NCBI GenBank assembly: GCA_963924555.1
Contig: OZ004589.1
Coordinates: forward strand, 5,146,001 to 5,210,000
DNA length: 64,000 bases
Origin: Crambe crambe
Lineage: Eukaryota; Porifera; Demospongiae; Poecilosclerida; Crambeidae
Reading direction: 5' to 3'
Every line of letters begins with the position of its first letter. Position 1 is the first letter of the stretch. The notes beneath the pieces are model-generated. The model was given only the letters and a program-made list of their open reading frames with translations, was not told where the DNA came from and made no database searches. Made by a program: the position numbers and the translations under genes. Shown in pieces: positions 23,119 through 33,606 of this stretch.

Positions 23119-23132
23119 TGCGCATGCGCGCG
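23119..23132. promoter_or_regulatory. NRF1-like palindrome upstream of gene A
   Basis: TGCGCATGCGCGCG lies about 175 bp upstream of the gene A start codon. The identical sequence is at 53414-53427, about 120 bp upstream of the gene B start, in otherwise AT-rich DNA. GCGCATGCGC matches the known animal NRF-1/alpha-Pal consensus. The promoter role is inferred from position and conservation; gene C has only a partial match (CGCGCATGC near 62778). Confidence 0.5.
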
Positions 23133-23929
23133 CTCGGTATTATAGCGTATAGACGTAGACTACGTAACCCAGTCAAACCGCACGTGTACGTTTACGTTTT
23201 GAGGCGATTTTATTTGCAACCGGAAGTACGAAAAATGGCTCGATTAGGTACCAGCTGGAAAAGCGTTCCTTCTGCAGTCTCGAGACATTTCGTTTCCCTT
23301 TAACAGCTAATACTGTTTCTAAGGAGGGTATTCAGTATATTTATGGCTACTGTTTCGAGGAACTGGTAAAAGGAGTGCTGTGACAGTGAAGAAAAGTGAG
23401 CAAATCTTGGTCTTGTTCCTACTCCTCGTGCTACAATTTGGACCCAATCTAAGACAGTAAGTGCAGGACAATCAGGATCTGTGGGTCATATTTTACTGCA
23501 ATCATCACTGAACTAGTTTGCTGAGTTCTGGGGTTGTAGCCTTTGCGTTATGGTTATGTCCGGCGAAAGTATAGCTACACTTCATGTCGTGGATGCCATA
23601 TTTGCAAGAGATTGAAGCACCACTTGGCCTCTTGCCCTTTAATGGCCATATTTATGTACTTTAAGGTGACATGCACCCTCTCTCCTTGTTAATTATGTAT
23701 ATGGTGAAAAGTAAGTATGCAAGCTCAACATGGCCTCCCAGGATGATACTATACTAATAATTTACCATCTTCAAAGCACCTGTATGATTATTTCTTCCTT
23801 TAACTTGCAGGAACACAATTTCAGTCAAATCTTACCATGTTGTAGTCTATAGATTAAACAAAGTTCTATAGTCTTGACAGCTGGTCATGCATTAATGTCC
23901 AAAATAGAAACGTAATAGGTATCATAATG

Positions 23930-24260
23930 GAATAAATAGCTATAAGGCCACTATTATTAGAATGATTGTTTCCTGTCCACCGCCCGCGTATTGAAAATGT
24001 CACCGCATCAAAAATATTATTACTGCCTAGCGCCTGCCATTGCTCATGCACGCAGTAGGCGCGCAAATTTTGGCTTCAAATGCAGCTCTTTTGAGAAAGC
24101 CCGTGCACCGTAGTGGTGAATGAGTAGTCTCGCGGGCCGCGAGACTAGTGAATGACGAAGACAGGACCCTTGAGGCAAACAAAGAAGCAGTAATAGAATA
24201 ATTATAATAACCGCCCGCCCGCAGCACTTGTGGATATCTTCTTGGACAGGAAACTAGGAT
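23930..24260. repeat. Diverged duplicate of the gene A exon 3 to upstream region
   Basis: This stretch repeats the sequence at about 22325-22600 (TAAGGCCACTATTA, TTTCCTGTCCACCGCCC, GAAAATGTCACCGCATC, GCAGCACTTGTGGAT). A third copy is at about 52550-52900 in gene B. Only the intron 2 side of the region is duplicated here and no exon is preserved. Confidence 0.75.
24116..24155. mobile_element. 24-bp palindromic micro-insertion with 8-bp target duplication
   Basis: GTGAATGA at 24116-24123 and 24148-24155 flanks a 24-nt palindrome whose halves are TAGTCTCGCGG and CCGCGAGACTA. The paralogous copies (near 22480 and 52810) have one GTGAATGA and no insertion. It reads like two transposon ends joined with almost no interior. 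Confidence 0.8.
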
Positions 24261-25896
24261 TCTATAAATAGTGGCCTAAACTTTATTTTTCATTGTGCAT
24301 TGTATGGTACAGCTAGCTATAGCTGTAATCTCTCTCCTCTATAATATATAATGGGTCACATCAGCCAATGTAGCACCTGACATGCACACGCCTCCCAGGG
24401 TGCATTCGGCACTAATTACATGATGTATGTGTCATGGAAATAAAACGATCACGGGCAAATAAAGACAACTGTTTTGTTGAAGAAGAATCAGGCACTACTA
24501 GTGCATGAAAGCCTATTACTGGCATGAAAAACACACATTTATTCAACAGCTCATACGTACAAACACAGACATGGGACAATAATGATCAATGGATAATCAA
24601 ACACATTAGAGCTAAGCTAGATTACTTATGAATGGAACAGGTTTGCGTTAAGGATATGTCCGGCGAAACTATGAGGCTAGTCAAATTCACTAAAATGCCC
24701 CAAAACTATGTTCAAGCCAAAATGATGTTCGACTGAACCGGGATTGGAAACGCAATATAAACTGCCCGGCCACTCCTTATTGCGCATGCCTGTATTAATT
24801 AATACAATAAGAAAAAAGATAATAATTATCAAATTTGGGTATTAAGTGTGCAGCTATTGATCCTGGTGATTTCTTTCAAGTTCTTCTTCACCTCTGCACC
24901 TTCTTGTTCTCTGCCCGAACTGTGAGTGAAGATATTGAAGCCTCCCTCTCAGTTGATCATCCCTGAGGAATATAGCTAATATTGAAAATTAATGTACTCT
25001 AATCGTTGAGCTTTTTCTTGGCAAGGGAATGCATACATTTGGAAAGCATAGGTGGAGGGCATGAAGGAATAACTACTTGTTATGAATATAAATTGGGGTC
25101 ACTAGAAACAACTTCACTTTTTCAAAAAAGGTATGCAAAGACACACCCAGCAAATGTGAACTATTGGCTGAAACTCTTGAATACATGCAAAGTTCACTAC
25201 ATTTTAGGTATGAGGGCATGAAGTAGACTGTACACTAAACTCTGAAACTGTAAGTTGAATATTTACTCTTTCATGTAAGAGGATACAGGTACACAAAGCC
25301 AAAACAGGCTAAAACAGGCTGGTATGGGTGTCCTAGCAGCAAAAAATTTGCTTTTTGCACGAGTAAGGTGGTGAAGTTACTAGCTATGCTATGGACTTAC
25401 TTCTGAACTTCGAGAGGTCGATTCCTCCACGTTTGGCTTTTTCAGCTCTTCCACGCACCGCAATACGGATTGTACCGCGCATGTTGTACATTGTTGCTAT
25501 GGCACGGGTGTTTTGATCCCAATATGCGCATGGACTTTTTCACTATGCCTAGTAATACCATAGCAACCGTGTTTCCTGGTTTAGCACTATGCACTTAGTG
25601 ACCATTTCCGGGGTCATAGTACTTTACCAGCCACGTGGCAATAGAGAAGAAGAGTAGCTCTACAAACTGGTGAAAAAACGGGGGAAAAAGAACAAGTGTG
25701 AGAATATTTACACGCGCTTGAACTTTGAAGGAGTCTAACTCTTGTTTATACCATCCAGAAAGTTTGTAGACAGGAGAATAGCAGTGGAAAAGAAAATCCC
25801 ATCATCCTGCTTCTAGGTAATATCAATATTATTTTACTTATAATTTTTTCCAGAGAGTTACAGCCATATGTATTATGCATGTTATTTGGTTCAGTG
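24261..25896. other. Intergenic sequence between gene A and the RAG1-like gene
   Basis: No gene was supported. The last 400 bp (25420-25700) is richer in GC, with short inverted GTTGCTATGG (25493) and CCATAGCAAC (25559) motifs. It may belong to the 3' end of the RAG1-like element. Confidence 0.4.
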
Positions 25897-28800
25897 TTAG
25901 ACATCCTTTGGTTTGGGTTTAGGCTGAGGTAATTTAGATGTGTTGATAGGACATATCTGCCTAAAGTGCTCTGTCATTATGCACTCCAGACGTTGCACAC
26001 TGTTAGGCATATTGATGTAGCTCCTTTTGATGGCGTTAAAACGAGCATGAATAGACTCTGCTCCCTGTTCCCCAAGAAAACCTAAACCAACTCTCCATTT
26101 TTTCAGGAACGGAACCATGTGGTCTTCCAGCATGTGCATTTTTGGCAGAACTGTCGCATTTGGAAATGAATCCCTGTAGAAATCCATGAAGTCTTTGATT
26201 CTAGAGTCTATTGAAATTAAAACAGGTTTGTACAATGTATATTCATGGCATCCTACTTACCAAGCTCGTCTATTTCCTTCTCTTCCAGAACCCTACTGCT
26301 GTCATATATTGAATGACATCTAGCAAAATAACTGAATGCCTTAGTAAAGGTTTTTTGAATGAATTGTGCCTTTGGTAGAAGTTGTGAGCATCTGTCCTGG
26401 GCCAACTCAACAACAGAATTGCAGAGTGTGGAAATATTTACTTCCTGCTGACAAACACATCTTTAACACCTGCTTGAAGGTGCATACTTAGTTTACCTTG
26501 AGTGTTCTATGCACGTGGTTACCAATAAATGTTCCACCATAATAGGCCTGCCTATGCACATTGAATGAGATCAATGCTGTATCCAGTGCCAAACAAAAAG
26601 GGCCATCCTTTCTTGAAAAGCTCTTCTTTTTTGTTAGTGCTGATAATTCTGTTGTCTTTATGATTGAGGGAGTATATATTTAATTTTATTAGGTGTATGA
26701 CTACTTACTATGGCATCCAACATTGCTTTATGCTCTTTGATGGCTTTGGTTACGGATACGATTGATGGATCTGATGGACCGCTGGCATTGAGAGCACAAA
26801 GCGTCAGAGTCTGATCAAGCCACTTCAGATGTTGTTCAAAGCTGTCTTTTATATCCAGCAACTCCCTTTCCTTCCTTACCAAGTCACAGTACTTGGCATA
26901 TCCAGGTGAGTCTTCTTCTTTTGAGGAGAGTAGGGCCATTTGTATGTCCAGCTCGTGACATTCATCCTCCAATAGTGTGAAGAGACGAAAGAAGATGCCA
27001 AGAGTGATGTGTAAGCCAGGAAGACAGACCTAAGTGACAGGTTAGTATATTATTTGTATTTTACTCTATGTATTATTTGGTAATGGTACCGATTCGATCT
27101 CAATATTAAAGATATGTGATGCCATAGCATTGTTAAATTCTTTGGCCCTCTTGATGTTGCCACCATCAGCAAGGAAGTTGGAATAGTCCTTCTTGATCCC
27201 TTCCAATGTTCGTTTGGTGCTGGTACCACGTTCGGCTATTGGGATTTTCAAATCTTCACTTTTAATGAGGCACCAGAGACAATTGTGGCGACCTACCCAT
27301 TTTTTGATAATTATTTGAAAGGAATAGGACTATATACTTATATCCTTACCACTTGCTCCTGATAACCCATACAAGTTACAAAGAAACTCGTAGTCCCCTG
27401 ATAGGAATACACGTGTGATGTGGTTTTCACCTGATGAGTTCCTATAATAATATACTGTAGACCTTTTCTTCTGGTACTATTATTATGCATGTACCTCCAT
27501 ACAAGCTTTTTTAAATCATCAACTTGTGACTTGTATGCATCCAAGGAGAGATGCAGGTTAGTTTTGCTGTCTGATGCCTCGTAGGCTACAAACACACATG
27601 TGTTTGTGACTGCATTTGGTTTTGAGCAGTTTCCAATTTGAAAATTCATCTTCATTGACCCCCCACCTTTATCGCCACCAAGTTTGATCCAGATTTCATT
27701 ACGAGGAATAATCCCATGTGTAGTCAGTCTGGACAAACTATTATAATTTAGGTAATAATAATATTTTTATTTGTGTGGTTTTTATACCTGTCATTTTGAT
27801 CTAGTATCTGTTTCACTTTAGCCACTAGATCAGGAACATAGGCAATCGGTGCCTTTCTGATTTCCTCTCCACCATGATCAAGGGGAAACGAGAAGGCAAC
27901 TAGTTCAGACTTCAGATTTGGACCTAACAACTCCTTAGATATGGAACGCTGCTTCGCTTCACTACCTAAATGTATCTTCCAAGCTTTCATCCACCTATGA
28001 ATGAAGGTTTGTATTGGATAGTTGTGGTTTAATTATTTGCATACCTCTTCATTATTCTCATTTTATTCCATGGAATTGAAAGGTCTGCCTTCAATGCCAG
28101 AACATCCTCAGCTGGAACTTCTGCACGAGCCTCCCCTACACATGCTTGATCCAGCAAAGACTCTCTCTCAACTTTGGTCAACGTCTTCAATTCATATTGG
28201 AGTTGTTCCATCTGCGAGCCTTTGCTGACTAGCTCACAGACATTGCTAATTTCATCGCTCCTCCTCTTCAAGGTTCTCCTGGAGGCTTCACTTGAATCTA
28301 TTCGGGGTGTGGTCACACGTACTACTGATATCGGCTAGTAAATTGTAATTTTGAAGATAAAATTGGTTAACGAATTAATTTTAGTGCCTTACCTTTCCAC
28401 TAGCTGACCTACAACTAATGAATCCATTGGTGGGCATCAATTTGTCAACTAGTAAGCCTATTGCTTGTTTTTCCATTCGAGATTGAGTAGGGATGTCTGA
28501 GGTGTGCAAGAGATGGTTGACAGTGATCTTTGAGGGAGATGGAATTTCAATGTGGGTGCAGTTTGATGTAATATGCAGCTTCAGATCCTTAAGTTGCATC
28601 ACTTCTCCACAGTCATTCTTACACCTCACCAAAAGGCTACTGAATACTTTCATCACAACTGGAGATGGAATGCACAGGTGATGAGGCAGTATAGACCTTC
28701 CATTGCAGTTACAGAGAAGAGAGCTACCACTTTCACAACTGCTGACAATACAAGGTACACATATATAGTGCCGGCAAGTTGCTATTTCCAGTGGTTGATT

Positions 28801-29294
28801 CGGAATGCAGGAACAGCTCAAACAGAGCAAATCATTCAGCATGGAATTGGGAAGGAAATAGGAGGGTTGTAGTTGGAAATTCACAAATTGGGGTGGATCG
28901 ATTTCAGCTACTCTGGTCATTATCGATCTATTCATGTTATCTTTACTTGGTCGCCCTTTCACTTCTAATGCTACTTTCCTTCTTTTAGGCTTCCCACCAC
29001 CTGACACAGTCAAACAAACTTCACAATCTTCAGAATGTGGAAGCCATGATTTTAATTTTAAATTGGTGGATCGTACTTCACCCCTTTCCTTTGCCTTTTG
29101 GATCTCTTTCAATGTCAAGTAGCAGCTGTTGCACACCACTGGAGGGTAGATATTGTCAGATTCAGAAGAGACCTCCAGGCTGAGCACTGATAAGAGGATA
29201 CCCTTACATGCAGCACTATATTATGTTCATATCCTTTAGGCTTCTTTCCACACACCCTACATCTATTTTTAATGCACTTTTTATGATGCTCCAT
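25897..29294 (-). CDS. RAG1-like transposase/recombinase gene, ten exons, one frameshift, about 970 aa
   Basis: Minus-strand exons: 28393-29294, 28045-28334, 27788-27994, 27495-27737, 27350-27441, 27090-27292, 26709-27029, 26497-26655, 26261-26444, 25897-26207. All borders are GT-AG with matching phases, except that exon 1 needs one extra base near 29206, where the frame slips just after EHNIVLH. The N-terminus matches the RAG1 layout: CRVCGKKPKGYEHN, CNSCYLTLKEI, WLPHSEDCEVC, a RING (CLSCSC...CRHYICVPC...CNCNG) and a further zinc motif (CKNDCG...HITSNCTH). The core has KLGGDKGGGS (D600 position of RAG1), SGDYEFLCNLYGLSGASG then HNCLWC (D708 and the C-x2-C zinc ligands), HMLEDH (H-x4-H ligands) and GEQGAESIHARFN (E962 position). 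Residue matches are from memory. It resembles N-RAG-TP/Transib-type elements. Function is unknown. Confidence 0.88.
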
Positions 29295-29942
29295 AGACAC
29301 TGAAAAAAAATTATAAGTTAAATATTTTATTTATAGTATTATAATTTAGACCTTCATTTGTTTTATCAGTGTAATACCTGAATTATTATTGTTAGGTCCA
29401 GACCACAAGGAATTTCAAGACGGTGCCTTCTCCAATGAATACCGATGTTTCATAGATAGTTGCTATGGTATCGATGCGCAGTTGTGTTTAGCGTAAAAAC
29501 CACTTATGCGCGTGGTTTAGACCGGGTTTTCCCTTTGTTGTTTGACCTTTTGGGGCTATCTATAGGGCTTCACAGCAACCCAAAAGGTCACAAAGCCCCT
29601 AGCAACTACTGCCCATCGTTGTCATGCATAATGTAATTTAATTTTGTTAGACCGGAAATGTTGAACACAGTCTAATCGCCAGTGGACGTAATTAATTACC
29701 ACGTATTAGCGATGACGTCATAAATTGTAGTCGAAAAACAGAAATTGTGCGGGTGTTTTGTATGGACTGTAACTGCCTCTTAGAAGCCGAAGAAGCAATA
29801 TGGAGAGCACTTTCTGCTAAAGATGAAACCTAGGTAAGTATTACTGCACAGTAAACATTGTTGCAAGCTATAAACAGGCAGAAAATTCAGCTATATGTTG
29901 CCTCTGACTAAGAGCATGCACATCATGAACAATAACTTCCTC
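29295..29942. other. 5' flank of the RAG1-like gene with a possible divergent exon
   Basis: This 650-bp spacer is richer in GC than its surroundings. On the plus strand, 29763-29832 reads MDCNCLLEAEEAIWRALSAK up to a stop, and a strong donor (TAGGTAAGT) follows directly. An acceptor-like CTATTCAG lies at 32569-32576, just past the Penelope insertion. It could be a first exon of a divergent transcript. The product is not recognised and the evidence is weak. Confidence 0.3.
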
Positions 29943-30424
29943 AATAGAATTAGTTCTCATAAAATTAGCTTATGAAACAAACCACCAACGTTTCGACCAG
30001 AATACTCTAGCCTTCATCAGGGTGATACAAAAAATGCACACAGAAACGTCCTTATATAGCTACGCTCGTTATCTAGACAACGCACATGCATACGCCTATG
30101 GATATTATATTATAGCATGCCAATACCTGAAGTCGTAAACACTATTTCCCTAAGGCTTTAAGCGTAGAAACCCAGCAACCTTGAAGTTCTAGACCTACAT
30201 CCCTATTAAAACGCTGCTCTTCTGAAGATAAACCAATATGAAGCGCTTCTTTTAGAAGCAGCTCCTTCCTAGTCCTAGCTTGATCTACAACTGAAGCTTC
30301 CTTCCATAATATAGGATGATGATTACTCCAGGCATGATCAGCAACAGCAGATTTCTCTTGTTCTCCTCGTAGGCAAGCTTCCTTATGCTCCTTCAGCCTA
30401 GCTTCCAGCCTTCTCACCGTTCCA
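29943..30424 (-). repeat. Left inverted copy of the Penelope element 3' end
   Basis: Reading on the minus strand, this arm repeats the last 94 codons of the element's protein (from GTVRRLEARLKEH to the stop) and the 3' untranslated part. It contains no independent gene. It faces the right arm at 32038-32519. Confidence 0.92.
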
Positions 30425-32320
30425 TCAGAGGAAGAAGTTTTAAAATTAGGCTTGAATTTTGTTCCAGCACCTAAAAAACTCCCTTTAATTAATACAGTGG
30501 CAGCAGTAGAAGGAGGGGCTAGGAGGCTGAAGGAGGAAGAGGCCAATGACCTGAGAGGGAGAGTATGTGGACTCATCAGAAGGGCGAAACTACCCAAGGA
30601 CAATTTGAGCAAGGACCAGAGGAAGGCTTTGAAAGACCTGGAGAGGCTTGATGATGTGGTTATCTTGCCGGCGGACAAAGGGAATGCCACGGTCCTGATG
30701 ATGAAGGATGATTATGACTCCAAGCTTATGGGGATGTTGGGCTCTGACACCTACAGTATCCTAAATAAGGATCCAACGAAAACCCAGGAGGCTAAGTTAA
30801 CTAGGGAATTAAAAAGATTAGAGAGGACAGGAGAGATTCCAAATGAATTATACAATAGGATTAGGCCTGTAGGGAGTAAACCTCCTAGGTTATATGGTCT
30901 GCCGAAAATACATAAGGCAAATGTTCCTTTAAGACCTATTGTTGCATGTATAAATTCTCCATGTTATAATCTCTCTAAGTATGTAACAAAGTTAATTTCC
31001 CCTTTAGCGGGAAAATCTGATTCCTATGTTAAGAATTCTGAGCATTTCATTAGCATGATTAAAGATTTGAACTTAGGTCCAAACGAAACACTTGTTAGCT
31101 TTGATGTTTCTTCTCTCTTTACTAATGTTCCGGTAGATGAGGCTGTGGAAGTTATACATGATATGCTGGTGAAAGATGAGACACTGGATGAGAGGACTAC
31201 GCTGTTACCTGATAGAATAGCAGAGCTTTTAGAAACATGCCTTAACTCTACTTATTTTAGTTATAAGAATGTTATTTACAAACAGGTAAGAGGTGCTGCC
31301 ATGGGTTCTCCTGTTTCTGCTGTGGTAGCTAATCTGTATATGGAGTTTTTTGAGGAACTGGCCCTGAAAACATCACCAGTGAAGCCTAGAGTTTGGAAGA
31401 GATATGTGGATGATACATTTTGTATTATGAAGAAAGGTTCTGAAATGGTGTTCCTTGAACATTTGAATAAAGTTAGACCTTCAATTAAATTTACGGTAGA
31501 GTTAGAGAAAGATGGTAAACTTCCTTTCTTAGATTGTTTATTAGAGGTGGGCAATGATGGTAAAATTTTATCCACAGTATATAGGAAACAGACACACACG
31601 GATAGGTATTTAAATTATAGATCACACCATCCAATACATGTAAAAAGAGGAGTTATTAAAAGCTTGTATGACAGAGCCACAAGGGTTACTACGCATGAAG
31701 AGGACTTGGTTAGGGAGCATATGCATCTTAAAAAAGTTTTTGTGAATAATGATTATCCAGAAGCCTTTCTCTCTGCAACTTTAAATCCCATAGCACCGAA
31801 ACCTAGGGAAAATAGTAGTAATAGTGAAGAAAGACAGAAACAAATAGTAATTCCATATGTTAAAGGCCTTAGTGAAGACATTAGGAGGGTTTGTAGAAAG
31901 TTTGATATTAGGGTTGTTTTTAGATCAGGGGTTAGTTTGAGATCCAAACTTTCTAAGATTAAGGATAAGTTACCATCTGATCAAAATTCTAATGTTGTTT
32001 ATAGGGTACCTTGTAGTTGTGGGAAATTTTACATTGGTGGAACGGTGAGAAGGCTGGAAGCTAGGCTGAAGGAGCATAAGGAAGCTTGCCTACGAGGAGA
32101 ACAAGAGAAATCTGCTGTTGCTGATCATGCCTGGAGTAATCATCATCCTATATTATGGAAGGAAGCTTCAGTTGTAGATCAAGCTAGGACTAGGAAGGAG
32201 CTGCTTCTAAAAGAAGCGCTTCATATTGGTTTATCTTCAGAAGAGCAGCGTTTTAATAGGGATGTAGGTCTAGAACTTCAAGGTTGCTGGGTTTCTACGC
32301 TTAAAGCCTTAGGGAAATAG
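30425..32320 (+). CDS. Penelope-like reverse transcriptase with GIY-YIG endonuclease, 5' truncated
   Basis: The frame is open from the inverted-repeat junction (reads SEEEVLKLGLNFVPAPKK) to TAG at 32318-32320, about 630 residues. No ATG occurs in the first 80 codons, so the natural start is missing and the copy is 5' truncated. Reverse transcriptase motifs visible are VILPADKGNATV, PPRLYGLPKIHK, SFDVSSLFTNVP (first catalytic Asp), GAAMGSPVSAVVANLYM and RYVDDTFCIM (catalytic DD). The C-terminal endonuclease has VPCSCGKFYIGGTVRRLEARLKEH, the GIY-YIG pattern of Penelope-like elements. Transcription would run opposite to genes A and B. As it stands the protein probably cannot be made in full. Confidence 0.93.
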   Translation, partial: SEEEVLKLGLNFVPAPKKLPLINTVAAVEGGARRLKEEEANDLRGRVCGLIRRAKLPKDNLSKDQRKALKDLERLDDVVILPADKGNATVLMMKDDYDSKLMGMLGSDTYSILNKDPTKTQEAKLTRELKRLERTGEIPNELYNRIRPVGSKPPRLYGLPKIHKANVPLRPIVACINSPCYNLSKYVTKLISPLAGKSDSYVKNSEHFISMIKDLNLGPNETLVSFDVSSLFTNVPVDEAVEVIHDMLVKDETLDERTTLLPDRIAELLETCLNSTYFSYKNVIYKQVRGAAMGSPVSAVVANLYMEFFEELALKTSPVKPRVWKRYVDDTFCIMKKGSEMVFLEHLNKVRPSIKFTVELEKDGKLPFLDCLLEVGNDGKILSTVYRKQTHTDRYLNYRSHHPIHVKRGVIKSLYDRATRVTTHEEDLVREHMHLKKVFVNNDYPEAFLSATLNPIAPKPRENSSNSEERQKQIVIPYVKGLSEDIRRVCRKFDIRVVFRSGVSLRSKLSKIKDKLPSDQNSNVVYRVPCSCGKFYIGGTVRRLEARLKEHKEACLRGEQEKSAVADHAWSNHHPILWKEASVVDQARTRKELLLKEALHIGLSSEEQRFNRDVGLELQGCWVSTLKALGK

Positions 32321-32569
32321 TGTTTACGACTTCAGGTATTGGCATGCTATAATATAATATCCATAGGCGTATGCATGTGCGTTGTCTAGATAACGAGCGT
32401 AGCTATATAAGGACGTTTCTGTGTGCATTTTTTGTATCACCCTGATGAAGGCTAGAGTATTCTGGTCGAAACGTTGGTGGTTTGTTTCATAAGCTAATTT
32501 TATGAGAACTAATTCTATTGAATTTTTATCATGTTAGCTGAGAATAAGCAGAGTTTGAATAACTTCCTC

Positions 32570-33606
32570 TATTCAGATGGTGGGCTTGTAAATCTTTGAG
32601 AGGAACCATCGTCTCAGAGAAGATGGCTCCAGCAACAGTAGCAGTGAAGTGCCAGGACTGCAAAGGAGAATAGAAGATGAAGTCAGAGTATGCTGTGTGT
32701 GTTGTTAATTTTAATGATAGCTGAATTTGGGACCAGGAATTTTGTTCAGTAGCTATACCTATAGGTAAATTTCTACTTGTTGCAGGTTTTATCATAGGAA
32801 TGTAAAAAGGAAATAGCTCACTCATTGTCAGCACTGATGTAGCTAGCTATAGCTCATTAACTCCCAATGAGAGCTCTCGTGGGGAGTGAAGTGGGATAGA
32901 TCTAGAGTAATAATCATGGGTGTAGTTATTGAAATTAGTTATAGAATTGGCTATGGCTATTTAACTTTTTTGAACTTTATATACAACCATCCCTAGGATT
33001 TGTCTCTTTTATTTTAGAACATCACCTTTTATACATATAATGCAGATTAGTAGCTATCCAGAATAATTATAGCAACAACCAAAAGGAAAATGTGATGGCT
33101 ACAAGTTAAAATCAAAAATAATGTTCCCACAATTAATTTCGCTTAAAGTTCGCACATTACTAGATTGTTTTTCTCATAACTAGAGTTGGTTGGTCAACCT
33201 GTTGAGGTAGTAGTGCATGATCACACACTTTTTCTGGGCCACATTCTCTTCTTGGGTGCTTTCCACTTCCAGTGCTATATGGCCTTCTGGAGGTGAGGTC
33301 TGATACATTTTCAACTGACTTCACTCTGCTGTTTCATAGTGGTAATAGGATGTGGCCTTTGAGACCACTTAAGGCAAAACTGTTCGCTGAATGTGTTTTT
33401 TTGTTTTGTTTGTAATTTTTTGTTGTTTTTTTGTGGTGCTTATTTCCTTTTACAACAGAGGCAATATTCATTCAAGAATGATAAAAATATTTACTTTCAG
33501 CAGAGGAAGTTAAAAATGCTGGTATTAAAAACACAACATAATGATAATAAAAAATATTAGCTACAAAAAACACAGCAAGCCATAAGTTTTAGCCATATCT
33601 AGCCAG
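32570..33606. other. Spacer between Penelope element and gene B 3' end
   Basis: From about 32925 the sequence matches 5690 onward, downstream of gene A (AGTTATTGAAATTRGTTATAGAATT; CAGAATAATTATAGCAACAACC). This shows that the 3' flanks of the paralogs were duplicated with them. No coding sequence seen. Confidence 0.6.

Larger units (their letters stand above)
29943..32557 (+). mobile_element. Penelope-like element with inverted terminal repeats
   Basis: The element is bounded by the perfect 12-bp duplication AATAACTTCCTC (29931-29942 and 32558-32569). Its left end (29943-30424) is the reverse complement of its 3' part (32038-32519), about 482 bp with no difference found by eye, and the inverted stretch includes the coding end. 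A tail of 38 nt follows the right repeat. Inverted end copies, 5' truncation and a short tail are known for Penelope-like retroelements. Identical arms and an open frame indicate a young insertion. Confidence 0.93.

Noticed and set aside
24999-25221. 71-codon plus-strand frame between gene A and the RAG1-like gene
   Set aside because: No recognisable domain, no paralogous copy and no splice context; length is within chance expectation.
25538-25600. CACTATG heptamers near the RAG1-like gene as a RAG/Transib-type terminus
   Set aside because: The heptamer is common by chance in AT-rich DNA, occurs twice close together, and no reverse-complement partner or 5-bp duplication was found beyond the other end of the gene.
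30142-30690. Minus-strand protein with RRLEARLKEH in front of the Penelope element
   Set aside because: It is the inverted copy of the element's 3' coding end, not a separate gene.
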